Below are positions 19,368 through 31,185 of a DNA stretch of 64,000 nucleotides, in pieces. Position 1 is the stretch's first letter. Each line of letters opens with the position of its first letter. Source of the DNA: Butyrivibrio fibrisolvens 16/4 (GTDB lineage Bacteria; Bacillota; Clostridia; Lachnospirales; Lachnospiraceae); NCBI GenBank assembly GCA_000209815.1, contig FP929036.1:1807906-1871905 (forward strand), written 5' to 3'. The notes under the pieces are model-generated. The model did no database searches. It saw nothing but the letters and a program-made list of their open reading frames with translations, and had not been told where the DNA came from. The position numbers and the translations under genes were made by a program.

Positions 19368-20641
19368 TTATCTATAAATAATATCCTCTCTGCCTGGACC
19401 ATTTGAAACCATTGTGATTGGGAATCCAATTTCCTTTTCAATGAATTCAATGTAATTACGGCAGTTTTCAGGAAGATCTTCGTATTTTTGATTCCACGAA
19501 TATCTGTCTTCCATCCTGGAAGTGTCTTGAGAACTGGTTTAGCCTTTTCAAGCTTTGATGTAACAGGGAAGTCTGTAGTAACTTCGCCATCTATTTCATA
19601 ACCAACGCATACTGGAATTTCATCAAGATAGCCAAGTACATCAACTACAGTAAAGGCTACATCTGTTGTACCCTGCATTCTGCAGCCATATTTTGAAGCG
19701 ACGCAATCGAACCAGCCCATACGACGTGGACGACCTGTTGTAGCGCCAAACTCTCCGCCATCTCCGCCGCGACGTCTAAGCTCATCTGCCTCATCACCAA
19801 AAATCTCTGAAACAAAAGCACCAGCGCCTACAGCTGATGAGTACGCCTTACATACTGTAACCACCTGCTTGAGCTCCTGAGCAGGAATACCAGCACCAAT
19901 GCATCCATAAGGAGCAAGTGTAGATGAAGATGTAACCATAGGGTAAATACCATGATCTGGGTCCTTAAGTGTACCAAGCTGTCCCTCAAGAAGAATAGTC
20001 TTATTCTCTTTGATTGCATTCCAAAGAAATGCTGAAGTATCACATACATATGGTGCAATCATATCTCTATACTGGTGAAGAGTATCAAGAAGCTCCTCTG
20101 GAGTAAGAAGTGGCTTGTGATAAAGATGCTCTAAAAGAACATTTTTCTGATCGCATGTACGAACTACCTTTTCCTTTAAAAGCTCTTCATCAAAAAGCTC
20201 CTGAACCTGGTAGCCAATCTTTGCATATTTATCTGAGTAGAAAGGAGCAATGCCGCTCTTAGTAGAACCAAAAGAAGCCTTTCCAAGTCGCTCCTCCTCA
20301 TACTGATCAAAAAGGATATGATATGGCATAACAATCTGTGCTCTGTCAGATACTAAAATCTTAGGTGCAGGTACGCCTTTATCAACGATTGATTTAATCT
20401 CATTTATAAGGATAGGAATATTAAGAGCTACACCATTTCCAATAATGCTGGTAGTGTGACTATAAAATACTCCAGAAGGTAATGTGTGAAGAGCGAACTT
20501 ACCATAATTATTAACTATGGTGTGACCAGCGTTAGCTCCTCCCTGAAAACGAACAATAATGTCTGCATTCGCAGCCATCATGTCAGTAATCTTGCCTTTT
20601 CCTTCGTCGCCCCAATTGGCGCCTACAACTGCTTTAACCAT
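19368..20641 (-). CDS. purA: adenylosuccinate synthetase, frameshifted near the 3' end
   Basis: GTP-dependent condensation of IMP and aspartate in AMP synthesis. Motifs include VVGANWGDEGKGKITDMMA, GGANAGHTIV, EGQLGTLKDPDHGIYPMVTSSS and GATTGRPRRMGWFD. The last segment shifts frame at the T5 run 19495-19499; adding one A on the coding strand restores RGIKKYEDLPENCRNYIEFI, IGFPITMVSNGPGRED and IIYR, ending at the TAA at 19368. The restored length is 424 residues, as expected. Without the repair the protein runs on into nonsense to 19298. Confidence 0.96.
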
Positions 20642-20667
20642 AACAATCCTCCTAAAATATTACCTTT

Positions 20668-21540
20668 TTATTCTATATCAACCAGCTTCTTTGTAATTGT
20701 GCAGGCTAATGCGCCTGGTCCTATGTGACAAGAAACTGATAATGATAGCGGATCTATCCAAATATTTTTAACAGGGAATTCTTGTAAAAGCTCGTCTCTG
20801 AACTTTTCAGCTGCTTCCTGATTCTGTGTATGAGCAACAGAAATCATAACATCATCGAAATTATCTGTATGAAGAACATCTTTCATGTCCTTTTTTAATG
20901 CTTCTATCATAGTCTGCTTTGCAGCCTTCATGGTACGTGCCATACTGTATTTATCAAGCTTCTCTCCGTAGATAGAAAGAACTGGCTTGATCTTAAGTAA
21001 TGAGCCAATAGCTGCAACTGCTGGAGTAAGTCTTCCACCCTTTTTCAGATATTCAAGTGTGTCTACTGTAATGTATATGGTAGACTCGGACTTAACTGCC
21101 ATAAGTGCATCGCAGATTTCCTTAGCGCTCTTTCCCATATCCGCAAGCTTTTTAGCCTCCAGGGCTGAAAGCTTTTGTGTAACGGAAATACGCTGATTAT
21201 CTACTACTACAACTCTTCCATCGTAATCCTCTGATAACATCTTAGCTGTAGCACAAGATGATGAAAGACCAGATGACATAGGAATGTAAACCAATTCATC
21301 ATAATCCTTTAAAATCCTATCCCAGTTGTCCATAAGATTTCCAGTGATAGGCATTGAAGTAGTAATCTCTCCGCCCTTGGTAAGTTTTTCGTAAAACTCC
21401 TCCTGGGTAAGATCTATATCCTCGTAATATAATTGTCCATCAATATAAAAAGGCATTGGCTCAACGAAGATTCCTAACTGCTTAGACTCTTCCTGAGTAA
21501 TGCCACTATTGCTATCTGTAAGTATTGCTACTTTACTCAT
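20668..21540 (-). CDS. DegV family fatty-acid-binding protein
   Basis: DegV/FakB-type protein of 290 residues; family members bind a fatty acid and, as FakB, present it to the kinase FakA for phospholipid synthesis. It begins MSKVAILTDSNSGITQEESK (the fatty-acid-site TDSNSGI), with PMSSGLSSSCATA, RISVTQKLSALEAKKLADMG and the TLEYLKKGGRLTPAVAAIGSLL motif. It lies 26 bp upstream of purA. No fakA homologue is adjacent. Whether it is a true FakB is undecided. Confidence 0.93.
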   Translation of the reverse strand: MSKVAILTDSNSGITQEESKQLGIFVEPMPFYIDGQLYYEDIDLTQEEFYEKLTKGGEITTSMPITGNLMDNWDRILKDYDELVYIPMSSGLSSSCATAKMLSEDYDGRVVVVDNQRISVTQKLSALEAKKLADMGKSAKEICDALMAVKSESTIYITVDTLEYLKKGGRLTPAVAAIGSLLKIKPVLSIYGEKLDKYSMARTMKAAKQTMIEALKKDMKDVLHTDNFDDVMISVAHTQNQEAAEKFRDELLQEFPVKNIWIDPLSLSVSCHIGPGALACTITKKLVDIE

Positions 21541-21577
21541 AATTCACCTCGAATATTGTATTGCTCTAAAACAAAAG

Positions 21578-21609
21578 CACCGCTGATTATGATACCATAA
21601 TCAGCGGTG
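21578..21609 (-). terminator. terminator after groEL
   Basis: Perfect 14-bp stem (21578-21591 with 21596-21609), four-base loop, followed by GCTTTTGTTTT in the leftward direction. It ends the groESL operon. Confidence 0.9.
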
Positions 21610-21631
21610 AAAGTGAACCAATTTATCTAAA

Positions 21632-23272
<1,641 letters not shown>

Positions 23273-23301
23273 CTACCTCTTTTCTGTCTTTTAAAATCTT
23301 A

Positions 23302-23586
23302 TTATTCAACAACTGCAAGAATGTCATTCTGACGAACAATAATATATTCTTCGCCCTCAAGCTTAACCTCTGTACCAGCGTACTTAGAGTAGATAACCTT
23401 CTGGCCTTCTTTTACCTGCATAGTAATTTCTTTACCATCTACAACCCCACCTGGACCAACAGCAATAACAAGAGCCTCCTGTGGCTTCTCCTGAGCTGCT
23501 GATGCAAGAATAATTCCTGATTTTGTAGTCTCCTCTGCCTCGCACTGCTTTAATACAACGCGATCTGTTAATGGAACCAACTTCAT
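23302..23586 (-). CDS. groS: co-chaperonin GroES (Hsp10)
   Basis: The 94-residue lid of the GroEL chamber. It begins MKLVPLTDRVVLKQCEAEE and shows the mobile loop TKSGIILASAAQEKPQEA and YSKYAGTEVKLEGEEYIIV. It has a GGAGG ribosome-binding site. A CIRCE element and a good promoter lie directly upstream. Confidence 0.97.
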   Translation of the reverse strand: MKLVPLTDRVVLKQCEAEETTKSGIILASAAQEKPQEALVIAVGPGGVVDGKEITMQVKEGQKVIYSKYAGTEVKLEGEEYIIVRQNDILAVVE

Positions 23587-23625
23587 TTTATATTACCTCC
23601 TAATATTAATAATCAAATTCTTTTG

Positions 23626-23652
23626 TTAGCACTCTTTTAATCCGAGTGCTAA
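23626..23652 (-). promoter_or_regulatory. CIRCE operator (HrcA site)
   Basis: TTAGCACTC, nine bases, GAGTGCTAA: a perfect match to the CIRCE consensus. It sits between the groES promoter and start codon, so HrcA represses the operon until heat stress. hrcA itself is not in the window. Confidence 0.97.
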
Positions 23653-23663
23653 CCACAAAAAGT

Positions 23664-23692
23664 ATAATAGGATTCTATTGAAAAACTTTCAA
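23664..23692 (-). promoter_or_regulatory. groESL promoter
   Basis: On the minus strand TTGAAA (23687-23692) and TATTAT (23664-23669) are 17 bases apart, 11 bases upstream of CIRCE. The -10 and spacer are inside one arm of the inverted repeat at 23667-23727. Confidence 0.8.
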
Positions 23693-23727
23693 CTAAATCC
23701 GGTTGCAGAAATTCAATAGAATCCTAT
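23667..23727 (-). terminator. terminator of hydrolase gene overlapping the groESL promoter
   Basis: Arms of 16 bases at 23667-23682 and 23712-23727 are perfectly complementary across 29 bases. In leftward RNA the hairpin is followed by TATACTTTTTG. It lies 24 bases past the stop of the Mbeg1-like gene, so a terminator is the natural reading, although the loop is long. One arm is the -10 and spacer of the groESL promoter. Confidence 0.65.
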
Positions 23728-23750
23728 CAAAAGCTCTCTATATCTCTCAT

Positions 23751-24891
23751 TTACTCTTTTTTTCTCATTATTACGTTTTTTGGCAGCATAGAAAGTATTG
23801 AACTCTTTAGATTATCGCCGCCTACAGTCATAAGATGTTTGAAGACATCGATAACAATAGCCTGATTTTCTGGATCAAGTGATTGTATCTCTTTTGTTAC
23901 TGCAGCTATTGATTTCACCTTATTTCCAGTGATGTGTGACATCTTTGTAGCCCCAGAATTAGCCAGCAACGTAAAAAATGCATCACCAAAAGCTGCTTTG
24001 GTGTCGTAATCAAAGGTCTCTGACCACTCTTTCACCACCTCATCAACTTTAAGGGAAAAATTAGAAACGCAATCTACGGTAGAAAACCTGTTACGGGTTA
24101 CCTGCCAGCTAAATAAATCATGTTGATTGATTCCCTTTGTATTGGACTGTACAACAGTGGTTTTTGCCTTAGTGTACATCATCATTCCAATAATAGATTC
24201 ATTAGGAATGATTTTATGCACTCTTTTGATGACTGATTTGTATTCGCTGGTTTTAAGAATCTCTGGGATGAACCCCGGACCATCATTATTATATATTTCA
24301 ATAATATTATCCTTAATATGAGGCTTGCAAAAGGCTGATCCATATAAAGCAAAGCTTCCACCCTTGGAATGGCCTCCAATTCTAAGTGGCTTCATTGTGC
24401 GAGAGAAATTCTTATTCAAATATTCTACCGCCTTCAGCTGGCCTCCTGTGCCTGGTGAAAAGCACATATTAAAATCTTCTTTCCAGCCTATAAGAGAGTC
24501 ATCTGTACCTCTAAAGGCAACATATATGGTGCCATCTGGCAAATAAAATGTACAAGCCGCAAACTGAGACTGGGTTTCACCATCGATTTCATTCACGAAA
24601 CCCGCAAGCTTTATTCCACCAAATCTCTTAGACCCCGCCATATTGCGCAACAAAAAAGGAGCGCGCTTAGTAAGTGAAGACTTTTCTAAAAGCTCCTCCT
24701 CTGTATATTTTGCAAAAACAAATTGCAAACATCTTCTATTGACATTTTTCTTTTAAACCTGGTCCTGGAACGATATCATCGAAGGCTGAATAAACAAGTT
24801 CTGAAAAAATAGCATTATCCACTTCGTTAAAAGGATCGATATCAAAGGGAACGTCACCTCTCCAAACCAGATAATCTTCAATATTCGCCAT
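23751..24891 (-). CDS. Mbeg1-like alpha/beta hydrolase, two frameshifts
   Basis: Predicted lipase-like hydrolase (Mbeg1-like family, DUF2974). The N-terminus MANIEDYLVWRGDVPFDIDP and FNEVDNAIFSELVYSAF is typical. The catalytic core has the nucleophile elbow IGGHSKGGSFALYG (Ser of GHSKG) and FRGTDDSLIGWKEDFNM; the AFCKP and DLFSWQV segments follow. Two breaks occur: one A missing at the T5 run 24745-24749 and one T missing at the A5 run 24714-24718. Repairing both gives KEKMSIEDVCNLFFAKYTEE. The restored length is about 380 residues. No signal peptide is visible, so it is probably cytoplasmic. The substrate is unknown. Confidence 0.82.
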
Positions 24892-24900
24892 TTTAACCTA

Positions 24901-25617
24901 TTAATCCTCAAATAAAGAATCAGAAGATGTATCCGCATAATCTGAACTATACATCTCAGATTCAGGTTCCTCTTCAAAAATAGAATCATCTAATGAAGAA
25001 GGAGCATCTGCAACATTTCGATTATAATTTCTATTCGAATCCTTTCTATGGTCGCGAAGACCGATAGCCATAAGCAATAAAGAAAATAGCGATAAACCAC
25101 CAACAGCAATCATAAATGAGCAGGTAAGTATATTTCTTTCAAAGAATTTATGTGGTGTTATAAGGAAATAAATGCTAGCTCCAACTGTTGCGATACCAAA
25201 TATCAAAGAAAGGAACCAGGTACCTCTTTCGATATGGAAAAGAGCAAATGATTGCTGAAGCATAACTGCGCCAAGAACGATTCCAATCAAACAAACCAAA
25301 GAATCAATAAATGCAGAAATATAATTAGCCTGGAAAATGAAAATAGCACCGATAATAACAAGGATTACGCCCATTGTGAAGCCGTAATTTGATATACGGT
25401 TATACTCGTGATTAAAAAAGTATTTAATCATATACCAGGCACCAAATGCTATAAAAAGGATGCCAACGGCAAGTACAGAAAAAGAATAAACTATTGTAGA
25501 AATCATATTCGCATCAAGAGTCAAAAGACAAATTCCCAGTGCAAGAAAAACTACTGATGAAACAATGTGTGCCACAAGAGCAACCTTTGAATCTTTTATT
25601 TCTTCATTTCTAGCCAT
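24901..25617 (-). CDS. DUF308/HdeD-like membrane protein
   Basis: A 238-residue protein with six predicted membrane helices arranged as repeated pairs (for example LVAHIVSSVVFLALGICLLT and GFTMGVILVIIGAIFIFQ), as in the HdeD/DUF308 family linked to acid tolerance. It ends in a soluble tail, very rich in Asp, Glu and Ser, from about residue 195. It sits nine bases upstream of the Mbeg1-like gene and is probably in one unit with it. The functional role is not established. Confidence 0.75.
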   Translation of the reverse strand: MARNEEIKDSKVALVAHIVSSVVFLALGICLLTLDANMISTIVYSFSVLAVGILFIAFGAWYMIKYFFNHEYNRISNYGFTMGVILVIIGAIFIFQANYISAFIDSLVCLIGIVLGAVMLQQSFALFHIERGTWFLSLIFGIATVGASIYFLITPHKFFERNILTCSFMIAVGGLSLFSLLLMAIGLRDHRKDSNRNYNRNVADAPSSLDDSIFEEEPESEMYSSDYADTSSDSLFED

Positions 25618-25646
25618 AATTATCCTTACCTCCTCAAGTAAAAATT

Positions 25647-26287
25647 CTAGCTAAATAATATTGCAATAAGATTAATCAAACCATGGGCTATTATGCACAT
25701 TGAAAGCCTTTTATTTTTCACATACATAATGCCAAGAATTGCCCCAATCAAAACTGCATATATAAATTGTACTATATTATTATGTATTATACCAAAACAA
25801 ATTGTAGATAAAAACACAGCTTGTACAGGGCCGTACCATAAACAAAGCTGCCCAGCTATAATTCCACGCATTAAAAGCTCTTCTAAGATAGGAATAATAA
25901 GGGCATTGCACAATATTTTTATTAATATATCTCCATCTGTAAGGGTATTCTGAGCCTGAGAAAAGTTCTGAGAGTGAGTTACAAGACCACTATGAGTAAG
26001 AATGATATTTAGAATCACTCCCACAGCTACCACAGCAAAAACCCACACAAAATATTTAATCAATTCTCTTTTTCTTTAATGGAAGCAGGTATAAGCTTAG
26101 GAACACTTTTGTAAATAATCCACATAGGAACCAAACAAAATAATGCTGCAAACAGCAGGCATAAAAGCCTGCCATATTTTGCAGCATATAAATCCATAAG
26201 CAATGCTCCTCCCAACTGATATACAATAAAGTATACCAGTAATGGATATGTAATTGATATTACACGATTTGTTTTAATGCGACTCAA
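25647..26287 (-). CDS. CPBP family intramembrane protease, frameshifted
   Basis: CAAX-like intramembrane glutamic protease (CPBP/Abi family), used in bacteria for peptide maturation or self-immunity. After the break it shows the hallmark PILEELLMRGIIAGQL (EExxxR), FGIIHNNIVQFIYA and CIIAHGLINLIAIL. The N-terminal part (26060-26287) supplies two membrane helices. One missing A at the T5 run 26069-26073 separates the parts; repair gives SIKEKRELIKYFVWVF. The start is uncertain: the first in-frame codon is TTG at 26287, overlapping the HAD gene end, with GAGGTG about 13 bases upstream. The restored length is about 213 residues. Confidence 0.85.
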
Positions 26288-26926
26288 TGTAATCTAACAC
26301 CTCTTCAGGAAAATCAAAAACATCAATTGCTCCATGTTCTATCATCTCTTCTTTCGACCCAAAGCCCCAGGAAACACCGATGCAGTCTATACCGTAAGCA
26401 CTAGCACCTTCTGCATCAAATTTAGTATCGCCAATGAGAAGAGTTTCTTCTTTTTGTGCCAAGGAGCTCTACTAAAGCAAAGCTTTATAACCTGCTCCTT
26501 AGTATCGATTTTAGCATCCATGGTTGCACCACATATTTCTGTAAAGTACTTATCAATGCCAAGTGAACTTAAAATCTTTTTAGCTGTAGGCTCTGGCTTT
26601 GAAGTGCAAACAAACAGACAATAGCCTCTTTTTACAAGAGCCGCAAGCAGTCCTTCTACACCTTCAAAAACATCAACATTAAGGCAACCATTTTCTTTGT
26701 CGTAGTAATTACGATATGTGGCAACAGCACCTGCGAAATCTTCCTGCTTAATACCTAAGTAATTAGGAAAAGAATATGTAAATGGAGGGCCTACACATTT
26801 TCTAAGAGTGGCATAATCTGGGATATCATAGCCATATTTTTCAAGAGTGATTTTTAAACCAGTGATAATACTGGGAGCAGAATCTATTAATGTACCATCT
26901 AAATCAAAATATATATTCTTTATCAT
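26274..26926 (-). CDS. HAD-family phosphatase (phosphoglycolate phosphatase-like), frameshifted
   Basis: Haloacid-dehalogenase phosphatase. Motif I is FDLDGTLIDSAPSI, motif II VCTSKPEPTAKKIL, and motif IV is GDTKFDAEGASAYGID; the cap domain lies between about residues 18 and 85. The C-terminus is out of frame. One missing A at the T5 run 26451-26455 splits SRAPWHKKEETLLIGDTKFD, the expected continuous sequence. The restored protein has about 217 residues. It overlaps the parC start region by four bases and so is translationally coupled to parC. Substrate specificity within the family (Gph, PpaX, beta-phosphoglucomutase) cannot be read from sequence. Confidence 0.88.
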
Positions 26927-29163
26927 TTCTTAACTCCCTTAGTATCACGAGTACCTATATGAAGTCTGTTTAGAGCCACCTCTTTATCCTTTACCTTGAC
27001 CTCGATTGAATCGCCTTCAGCAAGAACATAGATATTAGTAAGCTCATCACCCTTTGCAAGCTTAATTCCGCGTACACCGGCGGCAGTCTTCTTCTTTTCA
27101 GGGATAGTATCTCCCTCGATTCTAAGGAACATATCCTTAGCTGATTGCATAACAACTGTATCACCAGGATTAATAATCTTTACGCAGATTACCTCGTCCT
27201 TATCATTTAATTTTGTGGCTGCAATAGTTTTTCTAGAAACATCAAACTCTGAGCCATCTACAAGCTTAATCATAGCCTGCTTTGTACCAAAGATAAGCTT
27301 TTTATCCTTGATATTTTCCATAGCATCTGCAAAGATCAGATTTTCCTTTGTAAGGTCAATCTTTGAACCCTTTTCTGCTGTATCAATAGGCTGGCCCTTA
27401 TCTCTAAACTTTCCAAAAGGAAGACTGAGAACCTTTATAGTGTGCATATCTCCTTTTTCTGTAAAGAGACAAATCTTGTCTGTATTCTTGCAGAATACTA
27501 TCTTCTTTGATTCGGTTTCAGCTGCTTCTTTATTACGCTCATAGGTAGGCATATCAACAACACGAGCGTAAGCAAATCTATCAATAAGAACCGCAACATC
27601 TATAACCTCGATTGGCTTTTCTTCAACTACAGCCTCTTCTACATTATCAATAACTGTGCGACGTTCTCTAGCATATTCCTTTTTAATAGCCTGAAGGTCC
27701 TTGATGATAACCTTTGCCATCTCAGCGCGAGAGCCAAGAATCTTTGTATATTTTGCAATTTTATCTAAAGTCTCGGCATAATCTCCACGTAATGCCTCGA
27801 TTTCCAAACCGATTAAGCGATGAAGACGCATATCAAGAATAGCCTGAGCCTGTCTTTCAGTAAAGTGAAGCTGCTCCGCATCTGCCTTTGACTTTTGAGA
27901 TTTGAATTTGATTCCTGCTGTAATTCCATCAACAAGACATGCCTTCGCCTGCTTAACATCTTTAGATCCACGAAGAATCTCAATAATCAAATCGATAACA
28001 TCACAAGCCTTTATTAAGCCTTCCTGAATCTCCTTCTTTTCCTGTTCTTTTCCAAGGAGATGATTGTATTTTCGAGTACATAATTCGTACTGGAAATCCA
28101 CATGATGTCTGATGATAGGAACTATACCAAGTGTTTCAGGCTTGCCATCAGCAACAGCAAGCATATTTACACCAAATGTATCCTCAAGTCTTGTCTTCTT
28201 ATAAAGGAGATTAAGGACATTTTGAGCATCGGCGCCCTTTCTGAGCTCTACGATAATTCTCATTTGCTCGCCCTTAGACTGATTTGAAATATCAACAATA
28301 TCATTAGTCTTCTTTGTCTCAACAAGGCTGTAAATATCATTGAGGAACTTTCCGATATTTGCGCCAATCATAGGATATGGAATCTCTGTAATGACAATCT
28401 GTTCCTTACCGCCCTTAAGCTTTTCGATTTCGGCCTTTCCACGGATTTTGATTTTACCTAAGCCGGTAGAGTATATCTCTAAAAGGTCGTCCTTATTTGT
28501 AACAATACCGCCAGTAGGGAAATCAGGACCTGGAATAATCTGCATCATTTCAGGTGTGCTGATATCAGGATTTTTCATGTAAGCGATAACACCATCTACT
28601 ACCTCGCCAAGATTGTGCTGAGGAATAGAGGTAACCATACCTACTGCAATACCGTCAGAACCATTGATAAGAAGATTAGGAACACGAACTGGAAGCACCT
28701 CTGGCTCCTTTTCTGTCTCATCATAGTTTGGAATAAAATCTACGACATTTTTATCAAGGTCTCCAAGGTAAACCTCCTGGGCAACCTTAGCAAGGCGGGC
28801 CTCTGTATATCGCATAGCAGCAGCTCCATCTCCTTCGATAGAGCCAAAGTTACCATGGCCATCAACAAGCGGAAGGCTCTTTTTGAAATCCTGGCTCATT
28901 ACAACCAAAGCTTCGTAAATAGAGCTATCACCATGTGGATGATATTTACCCATTGTATCACCCACGATACGGGCAGATTTTTTGTATGGTTTATTATAAT
29001 CAACCTTCAACTCGTACATATCGTAAAGAGTACGACGCTGTACTGGTTTGAGACCATCCCTTACGTCCGGTACCGCACGTGCAAGTATTACAGACATAGA
29101 ATAGTCAATGAAGGATTTTTGCATTATCTCAGAATATTCTGTTCTAATTATTTCTTGTGCCAT
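26923..29163 (-). CDS. parC: DNA topoisomerase IV subunit A
   Basis: Type IIA topoisomerase cleavage subunit of 746 residues. The active-site AAMRYTEARL carries the catalytic Tyr at about 120, with RRTLYDMYEL, GDTMGKYHPHGDSSIYEAL and VRVPNLLINGSDGIAVGM nearby. The C-terminal beta-propeller lacks the QRRGGKG-type GyrA box, so it reads as topoisomerase IV (decatenation) rather than gyrase. It follows parE by 19 bp. Confidence 0.93.
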   Translation of the reverse strand: MAQEIIRTEYSEIMQKSFIDYSMSVILARAVPDVRDGLKPVQRRTLYDMYELKVDYNKPYKKSARIVGDTMGKYHPHGDSSIYEALVVMSQDFKKSLPLVDGHGNFGSIEGDGAAAMRYTEARLAKVAQEVYLGDLDKNVVDFIPNYDETEKEPEVLPVRVPNLLINGSDGIAVGMVTSIPQHNLGEVVDGVIAYMKNPDISTPEMMQIIPGPDFPTGGIVTNKDDLLEIYSTGLGKIKIRGKAEIEKLKGGKEQIVITEIPYPMIGANIGKFLNDIYSLVETKKTNDIVDISNQSKGEQMRIIVELRKGADAQNVLNLLYKKTRLEDTFGVNMLAVADGKPETLGIVPIIRHHVDFQYELCTRKYNHLLGKEQEKKEIQEGLIKACDVIDLIIEILRGSKDVKQAKACLVDGITAGIKFKSQKSKADAEQLHFTERQAQAILDMRLHRLIGLEIEALRGDYAETLDKIAKYTKILGSRAEMAKVIIKDLQAIKKEYARERRTVIDNVEEAVVEEKPIEVIDVAVLIDRFAYARVVDMPTYERNKEAAETESKKIVFCKNTDKICLFTEKGDMHTIKVLSLPFGKFRDKGQPIDTAEKGSKIDLTKENLIFADAMENIKDKKLIFGTKQAMIKLVDGSEFDVSRKTIAATKLNDKDEVICVKIINPGDTVVMQSAKDMFLRIEGDTIPEKKKTAAGVRGIKLAKGDELTNIYVLAEGDSIEVKVKDKEVALNRLHIGTRDTKGVKK

Positions 29164-29182
29164 TAATATTATTTACCTTTCA

Positions 29183-31108
29183 CTATACGTCTAATTCAGC
29201 TTCTTTTGCGTGCTTATATATAAACTGTTTACGTGGAGCAACATCGCTACCCATAAGAAGTTCTGTAACCTCAGATGCCATAAGACCATCTTCGATTTCA
29301 ACAAGCTTAAGCTTACGACGTTCTGGATCCAAAGTAGTCTCCCAAAGCTGCTCTGCATCCATCTCACCAAGACCCTTGTATCTTTGAAGTGTGAAAGTTT
29401 TTCCTTCCATCTTCTTGCGATATCTCTCTAGGGCCACATCATCATAGAGATATTCTTCCTCTCCCTTTGTAGGAATAGCCTTGTAAAGAGGAGGCATAGC
29501 GATATAAACGTGTCCTTCTCTAATAAGCTCTGGCATAAATCTATAGAAGAAGGTAAGAAGAAGTGTGCTGATATGAGCACCATCCACGTCGGCATCGGCC
29601 ATAATTACAATCTTGTCATAGCGAAGCTTTGTGATATCAAAGTCATTGCCGTATCCCTCTGAGAAGCCACAGCCAAAGGCATTAATAAGGGTCTTAATTT
29701 CAGCATTGGCAAGTACCTTGTCCATTGAAGCCTTTTCAACATTAAGAATCTTACCACGAATAGGCATAATAGCCTGATACATACGATTTCTAGCCTTCTT
29801 TGCTGAACCACCAGCGGAATCTCCCTCAACGATAAAGATTTCGCATTTTTCAGCATCACGTGATTCGCAGTTTGCCAGCTTTCCGTTCTGATCAAAAGAG
29901 AATTTTTGCTTTGTAAGAAGATTTGTCTTAGCCTTCTCTTCGGATTTACGAATCTTAGCACTCTTTTCAGCGCAGGAAATAATAGCCTTTAATGTTTCAA
30001 GATTTCTATCGAAGAATAAAACAAATTCATCCTGGCAAACCTTTTGAGTAGCCTTTGATGCATCAGGATTATCAAGCTTTGTTTTGGTTTGTCCCTCAAA
30101 ACGAGGATCTGGGTGCTTTATAGAAACGATTGCTGTGATACCATTTCGTACATCCGCACCGGTAAAGTTGGCGTCTTTATCCTTTAAAATTCCAAGCTCA
30201 CGGGCATAATTATTAATAACTGTAGTAAGTACTGTTTTGAAACCAGTGATGTGTGTACCGCCTTCGGAATTGTATATGTTGTTACAGAATCCAAGGATGT
30301 TTTCCTTAAATTCGTTGCAGTACTGGAAGGCAACCTCAAGCTCAACATCATCGCATTTACCACTAAAGTAAACAACATCGTGAAGAGTCTCAGCAGTCTT
30401 ATTGATTTCCTTAACAAATCCCTTTATTCCTTCGGGCTCGTGGTATGTAATATACTCTGGAGTCTCACCTCGTAAATCTGCATAGTTGATAGTGAGTCCT
30501 GGATTAAGATATGCAGTCTCATGAAGACGAGATTTTACCTCATCTTCCTTGAAATATGTCTTCTCAAAGATTTCTGCATCTGGAAGGAAATTGATTTTTG
30601 TACCGTGCTTATTTGTCTTTGAAATTTTTGGAAGAAGGCCATCTACAAGCTTTTCTGTAGGAACACCTCTCTCGTATCTATCATGGTGAACAAATCCATC
30701 ACGAGAAATATCTACAACCATATATTCAGACAGCGCATTTACAACAGACGAACCTACACCGTGCAAACCACCTGATGTTTTGTAAACGCTATCGTCAAAC
30801 TTTCCACCTGCGTGTAGTGTAGAAAAGACAAGACGTGCAGCAGGAACTCCCTTTGCATGCATACCAACTGGAATGCCTCGTCCATTATCCTCCACTGTAC
30901 AGCTGCCATCCTTTTCAAGGGTAACGTAAATAGTATCACACTCGCCTGCAAGATGCTCATCAACAGAGTTGTCTACGATTTCGTAAATAAGATGATTGAG
31001 ACCCTTTCGTGATGTGGAACCAATATACATTCCAGGGCGCTTTCTAACCGCCTCAAGTCCCTCTAAAACAGCAATACTGCTTTCATCATAGGTAACCTTT
31101 TTTGCCAT
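29183..31108 (-). CDS. parE: DNA topoisomerase IV subunit B
   Basis: GHKL ATPase subunit of the type IIA topoisomerase, 641 residues. The ATP site comprises EIVDNSVDEHLAG, VEDNGRGIPVG and YKTSGGLHGVGSSVVNALS. The TOPRIM domain has EIFIVEGDSAGGSA and IMADADVDGAHI, and the C-terminus RYKGLGEMDAEQLWETT. Assignment as ParE rather than GyrB follows from pairing with a ParC that lacks a GyrA box. A hairpin terminator upstream separates it from dut. Confidence 0.93.
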   Translation of the reverse strand: MAKKVTYDESSIAVLEGLEAVRKRPGMYIGSTSRKGLNHLIYEIVDNSVDEHLAGECDTIYVTLEKDGSCTVEDNGRGIPVGMHAKGVPAARLVFSTLHAGGKFDDSVYKTSGGLHGVGSSVVNALSEYMVVDISRDGFVHHDRYERGVPTEKLVDGLLPKISKTNKHGTKINFLPDAEIFEKTYFKEDEVKSRLHETAYLNPGLTINYADLRGETPEYITYHEPEGIKGFVKEINKTAETLHDVVYFSGKCDDVELEVAFQYCNEFKENILGFCNNIYNSEGGTHITGFKTVLTTVINNYARELGILKDKDANFTGADVRNGITAIVSIKHPDPRFEGQTKTKLDNPDASKATQKVCQDEFVLFFDRNLETLKAIISCAEKSAKIRKSEEKAKTNLLTKQKFSFDQNGKLANCESRDAEKCEIFIVEGDSAGGSAKKARNRMYQAIMPIRGKILNVEKASMDKVLANAEIKTLINAFGCGFSEGYGNDFDITKLRYDKIVIMADADVDGAHISTLLLTFFYRFMPELIREGHVYIAMPPLYKAIPTKGEEEYLYDDVALERYRKKMEGKTFTLQRYKGLGEMDAEQLWETTLDPERRKLKLVEIEDGLMASEVTELLMGSDVAPRKQFIYKHAKEAELDV

Positions 31109-31150
31109 AAAAAATACTCTCTTTCAAAATATTAGTAAAACAGACGAAAA

Positions 31151-31172
31151 GGCGTCTGGATTTCCAGGCGCC
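31151..31172 (-). terminator. terminator after dut
   Basis: GGCGTCTGG pairs with CCAGGCGCC (one wobble), four-base loop, then CTTTTCG in the leftward direction. It ends the nrdD-nrdG-dut unit just upstream of parE. Confidence 0.75.
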
Positions 31173-31185
31173 AATTAATATCCAT

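Noticed and set aside
26923-31108. gyrA and gyrB
   Set aside because: The A subunit lacks a GyrA box in its C-terminal domain and pairs with the adjacent B subunit; topoisomerase IV is the better call, although not certain.
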